Assembly (NCBI RefSeq): GCF_964340395.1
Contig: NC_135551.1
Location: forward strand, 27,141,380-27,205,379
Reading direction: 5' to 3'
Length of the DNA: 64,000 nt
From: Glandiceps talaboti
Lineage: Eukaryota > Hemichordata > Enteropneusta > Spengelidae
A program made the translations under genes and the position numbers. Below are positions 1 to 11,400 of the stretch, piece by piece (within the stretch, counting starts at the first letter, position 1; each line of letters starts with the position of its first letter). The notes under the pieces were generated by a model. It saw only the letters and a list, made by a program, of their open reading frames with translations, ran no database searches and was not told the origin of the DNA.

Positions 1-914
1 CACCATAACACGAATACAAAGATATTATCAGTTCTCAAATTGGAAAAATTTCAACAATTAGCAAAGACATTCTTGAATTTTAAACAAAATTGCAGCCTTT
101 TCACAGAAATATTCATAAAATGTATTACAAAACATGTATTTCAAATGGAATGTCATTAGAAGAAATTTTATAAATTTTTGGAAAAAGCTCACGTAGGTGT
201 GAAACTTGTCAGAAATTTCAGCTTTTTTGTCCATTGGATCATTCTGTGTTCAAATTTTTAAAATAACTATAATATATAATTGTAGTTTACCATAGCTATA
301 TGGTGTTTTACAGATCAAACAAACTACATGTATACCCAACCTTTAGCCTCTCATTGTGGTTAAACACAAAATTCTACTTCGCAACCATAGCAGCCAACAA
401 GATACCTGAAGTTGAATACAAGCAATTTTGACTGTGTTTAGATGAGAGAACACTGATGTTTTCCACAGTGTGATTAGTTAGAAACTTAAAAGTTTGTTTA
501 CTTTATTTAAATCATGTACCCCAATGACCTGACCAGAAAGCACTGCAGTATGATACTACATCAACATAGTCAGCTTAAGTTGCCACGAAACACTATACTG
601 TGTTGACTCAACCAACTACAGTGTACCACCTTGCTAGTAGTATGTATGCACAGTAACAGTTACGCACCAGACAATTCCCATACAGATGTTTGCCATGGAC
701 GCTAACAAAACTTATGTTCGTCTCTATGGTGGGGTATCCAGTCTCAGACAGAAAGGTGATGTTCAGAATGTGTCTGTTTGACACAGAGATGGCACCAGTT
801 AACACACTTTGTCATGTTTGTCACAATAATTGTAGACTAAGAGTGTGGAACTGTTTACATGTGTAGTATAAAAGACTCCTACAGTATTATGCCTTCCCTC
901 TATTCAATAGTATT

Positions 915-1085
915 CAGAACCCCATGGCCTCGCAATGGACGGTAGGGCGTACAGAAGTTATTTTCACAAGTGATTCGGTTTATTCTGCTGTATTGCTCGT
1001 GAAAATACGCAGCAGAATAAACCAAATCACTCTTGAAAATAACTTCTGTATGCCCTACCGTCCATTGCGAGACCATGGGGTTCTG
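915..1085. repeat. Near-perfect 76 bp inverted repeat (hairpin / MITE-like)
   Basis: The arms 915-990 and 1010-1085 are reverse complements with about 5 mismatches in 76, around a 19 nt loop. The outer ends read CAGAACCCC... and ...GGGGTTCTG. TA dinucleotides lie 2-3 nt outside each arm, which would fit a TA-target element, but no clear longer duplication is seen. It is most likely a foldback MITE. If transcribed it would form a long double-stranded hairpin. Confidence 0.85.
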
Positions 1086-1508
1086 TCATAATATTTGGAT
1101 TTTGAAATGTACTTTTTGAGTTGTAACACAGTTGTCGAAGATAAATTCTCAAAGGAGATTACATGTGTGTCATATAAATCCCTAACTATGTAGAACTTAG
1201 TAACTTAGTAATCATTGACGTAAATTTAGGTCACAAATGACCTCACACAGGGTATATATAATATTGATGAAAGATATCCTGATTCCTGACTGTCTTTCAT
1301 TATCTTCTATTAATTTCACTTTTATTGAAAGAAATATAAAATATGAATAGTGGCAGAACAGTGGCTAGAAATGTTTCATTTTTTACTATTATAAGTGATT
1401 TTGCTAAGGTTTTGTCTGTTCAGTGACCAAACGGGGAAGGGGTGTCATTAGAATTTATTAATTTTCTACATTATATGATACTTTTAGTGGGGAACTCTTA
1501 TAAAATAT

Positions 1509-1528
1509 GGGGGGGGGGGGGGGGGGGG
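1509..1528 (+). repeat. Poly(G) run of 20
   Basis: Twenty uninterrupted G residues, with potential to form a G-quadruplex. Similar shorter G or C runs occur near 13924, 16151, 18786, 32600, 36276, 62428 and 63616, so mononucleotide G/C tracts are a recurrent feature of this genome. Confidence 0.95.
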
Positions 1529-2204
1529 CTTGGATAGATTTTAACTAGCAAAATACATGTACTACAGGCTACTCTTATCAAAACACAAACTATTTCGTAG
1601 CTGTTTCTAATAGTGTGAACTAGTTTGGTGAATGTGTTATACCATACTTAAAGCACTTTACAGTCATATTTACAGCATAGTTTTTTTGTTCAAGTAAATA
1701 TCCGTACAGAAATTAAATGGAAGTTTCATTTTATTTTATTCCCTGTAGGTATATTGTTGGCAGTATATGACCTGCATTAATTCTTTTTTGTGTATAATTT
1801 GATGTTTGCCGTCAGATTTAATGTACTAGTACTATTAATCATACAGTAATGGAAACAAGCAGAGATACACAATGGGGAAATTAATACTCTGAAATGAAAA
1901 TAGCTTTTTGTTAAAACTCTTTTATTTCCTGAATATTCAGTACAGAAAAACAATGGAATTATTTGCCAATTAAGTTATAATATTCTGGTTAGTTTTACAG
2001 TTGATGATAGACTGAGAGTGAGTCGTTCAATTTGATAATTCTCTCATGTTGCATGACGTACATCTTGTCTATGTAATTATGCTGTCATAGCTTTTTTACC
2101 ATCTACCTCAACATTGAGAGGATGAGGTGTGCAGTGAATAGAAATTGATAAAAATTCTCCTCAGGGTCAATAAAAGGAACTTGATGGATTCCTAGTTGTG
2201 CGTC

Positions 2205-2281
2205 GGTATATAATTGTAAAGCGCTTTGAGCACGGAGTGGGAAAGCGCTATATAAGAACCCAACATTATTAACATTATTAT
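2205..2281 (+). mobile_element. 3' tail of an L2-clade LINE or V-SINE-like retroposon
   Basis: The stretch has the paired motif TGTAAAGCGCTTTGAG (from 2216) and AAAGCGCTATATAAGAA (from 2242), followed by a short ATT-rich tail ending near 2281. This stem-loop arrangement is the conserved 3' tail of L2-type LINEs and the SINEs that use them, known from fish and many marine invertebrates. The 5' limit is not visible, although related sequence may start near 2110. No protein-coding part is present. Confidence 0.75.
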
Positions 2282-2471
2282 ATTTCTCACATCTCCAAAG
2301 AAAATTAAGTAAAGAGTCAAAATATAGCTCAAGACCCAACCACGCATGTCATGGAAATTGTTCATTTTGAAAATGAAAATACATGTGTATTGGTAATTTT
2401 AAACATCATGAATACAGAATAAATTGTAGCAAATTATATTCATTTTCATCATTTATTTCTTCCTATTTCAG

Positions 2472-5400
2472 GATCTCCTAAAAAAGGTGGAAAAGGACGA
2501 TCACAGAGCCAGGGTTCAAAGATGTCACCTCGTGAACCTGACGTTGTAGCAAAACGTATGCTGTCTGCGAGACTTCATTCAATCAACAGACTTAGAAATG
2601 AACTCGGTGAACTTCAACGTGAATATGAGGAAGTTGTACGAGAAAACAAATTGTTACACTCATTGCAACGAAAACAAGAACGTGCTATTGATAGATATGA
2701 AGGACAGCAGAATGATCTCGGGGATCTACTATCGCGGCATAACAATGAAGTGGAACATTTACAAAAACGTGTACAGAAATACAAACATGAAAACTTAGAT
2801 AAAGAGAGGAGATTACGAGACCAAAATGACGAGCTCATGAAAACTCAAAACGCATTGAAACGCATGAAGGCAATCGTTAAAGAAAGGAATTTACTAGAAC
2901 GAGATGAATTAAGTCGAAAACTACAAGACACTCAGGAAGAACGTGATGAGAAGGAAAGGAGAGTTGAAGTAAGTCAAATTTCTCTGTTTTTGCCAAATTT
3001 TGGAACCTAACAACTGCATACTGTGTTGCCCCTGACAACGAATTAATATGACCTGGTTTGTGTATGGATGCGGGTGTACATGTAAAAATAAGAGTTGAGA
3101 ATGAAGTTGTATAATGAATATCATCATGTCATCACTACAAAGGTAGCTGTGGTATTAGTAGGATATACAACTCAGTGATTATGTCACTCATCGTGTATAT
3201 TCTGTATGTATGTACATGCATTTGAGAATTTTTATCTAGTAGTAGTGGCGATAAATTTGACCAATTGTTAGATTCGATGGTTTTAAAGACATTGTCAAAA
3301 TTTGATATCAAATATGATTTAATGAGTTAGAACTAAAATTCAAAATTCCTGTGATTTTTTGGTAAAATATACACAATTATTTTGTAGAATATAACTTGTG
3401 TAAATAGAATGTGCTTTGTGAGGGTTCAATACAGACAGCATGCTAAGATGTAAGACAAATTGGATTCTGAGATTATCAACAGACTAGCTGCTAGGATGAA
3501 AGACAGTATTTTACCAAATCAAAAGATTTATACAAATGGTACAGTACTGTATATTTTGTATGTAAATGTTTTATAAAGCAGACAGACCTTGTGTATTGTG
3601 ATTTATATTCATGTATCTCTCAATGGTTGTCTGCCTCCATAAACACTCAGCCTCTGTAAAAAAAAAAATCCAGTGTGGTCTATCCTTTACAAGTTGTTAT
3701 GTAGTTTTAGTCAAAACGTCTACCCTTTGTCAGATGTTGTGTACTTAAGTCAAATAATCTACCTATGTTGAACTGTAATGACCCATACCGCCAGGTGGAA
3801 GTCCAAGAAAAACAGCTGCATACAATACATAGAGTATCACATGATGTACATTTGTACATGTATTTCTTATTTCTGCTATGCCATTGATATTTACAGTTTT
3901 TGGTTGGTAGATGTACATTTCGACTACAGAGGTTGTTTTATCGATTCTTGCATCCAAAATATTTAATTGATTCTCTACAACTGTTAGTTCAGAGACCTTT
4001 AATTAATTTGAAATGTGGATGTCATTATATGTTCACAGGAGTAATTATCATGATTACAATAAATGTTGGTTAGATGTGTGACCACAGAGCCTCTCTAAAA
4101 TGACAATATTATAGTCTGAAGTCGGTGAAATAACCTTCCAGACTACATTATTTGATATCGTCAAGGATTTATTGCACAAATTAATTTCAATATGCTGATC
4201 CTGAATATATAGAACACAGATTCATGAATATTTGGATCGGTGCCAATAAAATTCTATAATTGTTAATCTGTTGCTAAATATGTGAACAAAGTATCCATAG
4301 GGAAACCATCAGCTGTGGACTTGTCCTTGTCTATCTATTCAAATAGCTGAAATCTGGCTTTGTCAGCTAATAATAAAACTGATGGGAACACAGAATGTGT
4401 AACATGTTTCCACACAACCCTAGAGAATTACAGCTATTAATGTACGCTATCAATGCTCTATGGATGGATGTTGCCATGGTGGCTGTTTTATCTGTATGAC
4501 ATACACAAATGAATATAGTATATAATAATAATAGCATTTGATCACATTGTGTGCAGTTCCCATCAGTAAAGATTTAGTGTAATAACTTATTAAACTTGTC
4601 TTGTATGAAAAAATGAAATATGTTATAAAAAGGGGATTTTAATTTTTATGATTGACATACGTTGAATATATGCTGAGATGATATAAATACACAATGAATG
4701 ACATTTTGACTGGTGACACAGTCTCTATGTGTACCAAATATTGATAATTTCATAAAAAATTTACAACTTTTCTAATACAGTATTTCTGTCAGTTTTTTAG
4801 ATGAATATGTTATAATTAATTAATGTTTATATATTTCTAAGCAAATATACATTAAATTAAATATTCATATGTTTACAAATTTGTAACCTGATCTAGTGCT
4901 GTAAAAAGCTTGTGTGTTTATTGTAATTTGAGATCTAGATTCTATACAAAATACTGACAGGTTATGTAGAATTTAAGAAAAATAATATATTATACAGTGA
5001 ACACAATACAATAATAATATCCACTCATTTCCCTATCCAATATTATGATTGTTGAAGTGTAACAAGACATGTGTTGACATTGTCATAAATTGTGTTGATT
5101 TAACTTAATTTGTCATTGACAACAATGATCAGTAACATGAGATAGTGACCAAAAAAAAACCATGTTTCTATGTAAAGTCATATTTATGAGTTTAATATGC
5201 TGTAATTTTTGTTGATTGTATATGCCATAACTAGCACAGTAATGTGAAAAAGTACAATACTTATTAGTCTCTCTGTAAACTAAGACATCTTTATGTGTTT
5301 CAAGCCATGAAATAGACAACCAGCATTTTTAACAAAAGGTCACCCAAGTTTGGCATTCTGCCTTTGCATATCATTTTGCTATTGTCATCTACTTTATAAT

Positions 5401-8400
5401 GGCTTATTTTGTGCTGAGACAGCAGAAGGTTGTTGTGACTTTAACAATGGCGTCACACTGGTTTACAAGAGATTACCTGTAAGCCTTATTAGGAATGGTA
5501 TCTGTTACTGTGACATGTTACACTGCTACATTTGTATCTGACAACCCTCCCTCCCTCTCCTCCTTCACATAGACACACCCACCACTAAAATATCGATAAC
5601 CTGTCACCTCCTTATAAGATAGACATCAGTGCAAGAACCAAGGATCAAAACATTGGGCTTTACACAATTTGACAAAATTTTGAATCCATACATGAATGTT
5701 GTAATAAATACAAAGGACAAATGTATAATGATGAAAACCTAAAGGTGGACTGTGTCATGTTGTTATGTCTTCTTAGTAATAGTATTAATAATACTGTACT
5801 TTTTTAATCCATACATGTATGTAGTTGAAAATACAAAATTATAATTAAGTATATGTACTTTTGCACTTGATAGTATGCTATAAACGATTGTGGTATATAT
5901 ATATGTAGAAAATGCTTTACTTTGATGTTATGGGTTGTAATGGCTTATGTTATTAATATTACTTTCCTTTCTACAGGAATTGGAAAAGTATGTTGAAAAC
6001 TTGAAGAAAAACCACAGAGTAGAAGTAATTGAATTGAAGAGTAGAGCCAGGGAAATGGAACATAAATTATCACATCTTGATCATGAACATGAAAAAATGA
6101 AAATTACACTCAAGGTAAGAAAAGAGAATCTATCAATTGTGTGTACTCATTAACCAGTAGCAAAGAGTAGTCATATATTAAATTGGAAAGTTCCTGCGTT
6201 GCATAATAATTGGAGTTTGGGACACCACAAATTATATTTGATAGGTGTACATTATATGGCTGGAAATTTGAACAGATTGTACCCTAGAATTTCATGCCAG
6301 AGTATATCACTTTTACCTACCTACCACTTGGTACCAAAATACTGATAAAGGTACATCAGTGTGCTCTCCAGTGAGAGCCAAATTTTGCTGTTCTGGGTCA
6401 AAATGATAAAAACTGGCATTTCTTGTGAGTCACAACATACATGTAGTAAGAGATAGGAGAACATCAAATTTTCATCTGTCACTAGAAATTGTGTGCGTCA
6501 GTGGTGTGTCAAATTGGCCTATAGGGCACACTGAGGTACATACATTTTTGTACTGATTTTAAAGGCTGTGGTTAAATGTTTAATTTTGAGTGTACATTTG
6601 TATGTACATTTCTAGTAAAATAATTATCTAGATTAATTGTTAAGATGTTGACATTCATGAAAAGTTTCAATCTTCACAGCTAGCTTGTTGGCAGAGTGAC
6701 TTGAAAATCTGAAATTCATCTATGAAGAGTTTCTCTGCATTCAAATCTTTTATTGTAAAGTTTGAATCAATTTAGAACATCTAGAAATAATCTATAATAT
6801 TTATTTCTCTGTAGGAAAAAGAAAAAGAACTTGATATTAGAAATATTTACAGCCACCGTATTGTAAGAGCACCTACAAAACTCAGCAATGTCAGTACAAC
6901 ACCTCTTCCAAGCTCTCGTAAAGTCAAAACTGCCAACAAAGCAGTCCAAGTCGTTGACCTATCAGAAAAACCCACCTCTGTCCGAGACAGTCTAGAATTT
7001 GTCGAAGAAGAAGAATCACCTCGGGAGACATCAAAAGATGATAGCTTTGACAGGGAATTAGAGAGGGAAAAGGAAAGAGAGAGGGAAAGACAGAGGCAAG
7101 AGGAAGATAGGAGGAGACTAGAAGAAGATGATGCAGCTCGACGACAACGAGCGGAAGATATGAGGGTTCTAATGGATTTGGATGTTGGAATTGGAAACAA
7201 GGAAACGGAAGACGAGAAACGGAAACGAGAAGAAGCAGAAAGACTGGAAAAGGTAAGATTTAATTCCAGCTAAAATAAACACTGGAAGAGGTTGAAATAA
7301 AAAGTGACATAATGAGGTATAATGGTTTATTCTGTAGAATTTGTCACTATTGTATTGTACCAAAAGTAGTCAATGAAAGAAAAAAACAATCTGTATTATT
7401 GTATATAAGTGTTCAAACAAATTATATAGAATTTATACCTAGGTTAGTGTATGTCATGATATGCTAATCCTTCTACTTCATGACAGTGTTTGTCAGCGCT
7501 ATGTCATTGTTCTGTGGTTCTAAACATATGGGTTAAAAAAATTCATACCAACAATTATTTTTCACAAATTTTTCATAATTGGGCAAAATATTGTTTTCAT
7601 CTTCTCTTCTATCATGGTGTGTACACCAGGTTTGGCAAAAAGTAATTTGCATATTATTTCATTTGTATCATGATCATCTGTATATTGTAAGTTCAAGATG
7701 TTACATTAAACAGCTGGAATCTTATGAACATGGGTATGTACGTACATGTTGCAATGGTCATCTAGGGAAACCAATTATTTGAAGATTGTCTGTCTGCCTG
7801 GTACCATTACCACCAGGGGAAATTATTTGCATACTATCTTTGGCATACATGCAACAATCTGATTGGTAATTGCCGTATTGTTTTGTTTTGTAGCCCCCTG
7901 AAAGACTGAAAAGCAGTAGACATAAAAGAGGATCATTTTTATATACCTTGGTAATTTTTTATTGCATGAAAGAATTTTCGTTTTTTTTCCATCAATTTTT
8001 ATCAACTAATTTGACTATTCTGTTTTGTTTGTTTTTATTTTACTTTACTAGTTTGGAGTTCAAAAATGTTCTACTAATTTTGAACGTCGAGTGATAATTA
8101 CTATGCCTTCTAATTGTATTTGTCCTTTGCCATTTTGTTAACTTTGAAGTGACCGTTGCAGTGTTTGGTTTAGTTATAAGCATGGTAATGTCCCTCTCTC
8201 TAATGTAGTTTTTATCATCTTCATTTTTCCAGGAAAAGAAAAAACAACAACGGGATAGGGAAGAAAAGGAAAGAAGGGCCAGGGAGGAACAAGAAAGAAA
8301 GGAAAGGGAAGAACGAGAGAAGAGGGAACAAGAGGAAGCTGGTAAGTTGTATAACAATGAATGTGACCATGTGATCTCTGAGAGTAATGTGATCACTGAC

Positions 8401-11400
8401 TAATCACCTGACCTGTGACAGTAATCATGTGATCTATGACAACAATCATGTGACCTATTTACAATGATCTCATCTTTGTCAATAATCATAATCTTTACTG
8501 TAACTATATGATCTTTGAGAGTAATCATGTGATTTATGACTAATCATACATGTATCTTGACTGCAATCATGATCTATGACAGTAATCAATCATGTGATAT
8601 CTTAATATAATCATGTGATCTTTGACAATAATCATGTGATCTTCGACATTAATACATTTGTAATGTGATGATCGAAAGTTGGAAGTATCCGTGATCTTAG
8701 CCAGCAATCATTTTGATGGAAATTACGACTATGTTATAAAAGTAGTGTAACTCTTGCTATTGACTCCTTTCCTTGATGTCTTTCATACTACACTTTACAG
8801 TACTGTCTACCTGTCTCAATATATATGTAGCACCCTGACTATTACAAAGGGTCTTCTTTCCACTATATAATTGATTAAGTCACATGTCAGTAGTCTGAAC
8901 TTAGAAGGTATCACCTGGGTCTACTCAACCTATTCATGTCATAGGATTATGTCTTGTTAAAGGATAACTATCCTACTTCATGCTGTAGCTACTGTGTAAT
9001 ATTATGGGTTTGATGAGAAGAAAATCTTCAGACTCACTTTTAAGGGGCACTCAAAGTACATTAGAAAATACCTATTGCTGTTAACTGTTCTATCTCTGTG
9101 GTTAGGTTTCTAAGCCTTATGAGTTAACTCTGGAAATATCTCTTGCACTTGCATGTCTCTGGCATTGTATTGTCACATGTGACATGTCTCTGGCATTGTA
9201 TTGTCACATGTGACATGTCTCTGGCATTGTATTGTCACATGTGACATGTCTCTGGCATTGTATTGTCACATGTGACATGTCTCTGGCATTGTATTGTCAC
9301 ATGTGACATGTCTCTGGCATTGTATTGTCACATGTGACATGTCTCTGGCATTGTATTGTCACATGTGACATGTCTCTGGCATTGTATTGTCACATGTGAC
9401 ATGTCTCTGGCATTGTATTGTCACATGTGACATGTCTCTAGCATTGTATTGTCACTGGCTAGGTTTCTAAGCTGTATGTAACATGAGTTAACTTTGGAAA
9501 TATCTCTTTGCACTTGCATGTCTCTGGCATTGTGTTAACAAAGTTTTTTAACCGTAAATTTTTAGATCAAATTAATGATGTTAAAATGATGGATGTCAGA
9601 CATCATATTACAAAAAACAATAAATGATTTTTTTTTTTAATTTATCACATACATGATCACTAATCAAAAGGCTTATTGCTTCAGCTTAATTTCTACCTTT
9701 CATTACAATGTATAAAGTATTTGCGGTGTGGGTGCAAAGGTTGTATATTCATATGTTTGATTCTCTCTCATACAACACAAGACTGTGTGAGCATACATAA
9801 CTGGTAGTCATAGTAACAACAGAGGTCAAGTAGTCCTGAAAGGTCACCAAACACTGCACAGCTACTTTAATACAATCAGTTGTCAGACATAAAGTCGTTA
9901 TGATTGATATGAAATATTGAAATGGAGGAAATTCAATTTATAGTCCTTTGTGTAATAATATATGACTAATATGTAGTATTTATAAAGTCTCTGTTTATCA
10001 AACACTGTAATATGCTACATCAAGTTTTGTACCATGAAACCTTACAAAGATTGTTTTCAGTTTATGACGTGTTTTAAACCAGCACTGACTTCAATCTGTG
10101 CAATTTTACTTTGAAAGGTCCTTGTCAATGACATTGTACAATTTTGGTTAACTTGAAATACTGAAAAATTAAAAAAAATTAAAAAATATTTGACTTAAAT
10201 TAAACATGTTTCTAAACAAATAACATAAACCTGAATTACCTCACACTATTAATGATAAAATAACATGACACCAAAAGTCATTAAAAAATCTTTTATTAAT
10301 GTTTAAAGTGAAACAAGGTAGTAAAGAATAACATTTTTCCTTCTTTGGTGTCTAGAATTATTGTATGTATATTAAATCTGTTACCATCACAAATGGTAGA
10401 AAATTAATATGGTTATATTCAAATGGGAGGTAAAACTAAACTGAAATAAAAATTTGGATTGTTTCTTAGTAACTTATATTGTATATGTATTATAGTTGCA
10501 TGCTGTATTTTAATAATTATGTTTTCTTATTTTCTTCTTCCTCTTCCTGCATGCCTGTTAGGTTCCAAACCATCCTTGCTTGGCAATTTAAGTAATAGTC
10601 CAACGACTAAGAACAAAGCCCCACCTCAAACTAGTAGACGAAATCAATTGAACACAGACTATGTACCAACTTTTAAATCTTTGTCTTCTGGCTCCAAGCC
10701 ATCACAACCTACAACAGTCACTTTCCAATCACCTTTATCGTCTTCTCAACCAAAAGACTCAGAGACAGTGTCAGGCATGAAAGACAATGCACCTCTAGGT
10801 ACGGTTCCTGAAACCACTGCTACCACTAAGTCAGAACGAGGCAAAGATGAAATTGCTGATTTCATATTTGGGACAGCCAAGCATGATACTGGTCAAAGTA
10901 GGATAGCAGGAACCAGTACTAAACACAGCATTGGTGAGAGTTTTGCTTCTGCTAAGCCTGTGCATGAGCATGAATCAGAAAAGGGGATAAATTCATCTGA
11001 GGGTAAATGCTGCTAATTTGGCTAAAATAACAGTAATGCAGTGTGTCGTAGTTACTAACATTTCACAGCTAGCTATCCACATCATTTGCTTTTTGCAAAA
11101 TGTTTTCCTTTCACCCCATTTTCCTATGGAAATGGTTGAACCCTATGGTTATTTATATTGGACTCTTCCATTTTGCAAGGAAAACAGGGTTAATGTGTAA
11201 TGTTTGCTATTTTTGCAAAAAGTATTCCTTTCACTCCCATTTTCATTATGGAATGATTCAATTCTATAATTAAAATTTACATGTAACTATTCCATTTTAC
11301 AGGGTGAAGGGGTGTGATAAGTTATATACCTACATTAATTGCATGCTGTGGTGTGCTGAGTTCATGTTTTTTCCAGTTTTATGACTTCCTCTTTGAGTGT

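Larger units (their letters stand above)
1..2471. other. Upstream flank or 5' intron of the lebercilin gene
   Basis: I see no convincing coding exon here. The first coding exon downstream starts in an open frame right after an acceptor (phase 2 entry), so at least one earlier lebercilin exon must lie in this stretch unrecognised or left of the window. The interval holds a long hairpin repeat, a 20 bp G run and an L2/SINE-type tail, each listed separately. The rest is AT-rich unique-looking sequence. Confidence 0.6.

Noticed and set aside
9152-9457. CRISPR-like regular array
   Set aside because: There are no unique spacers; whole 31 bp units are repeated and the context is a eukaryotic intron.
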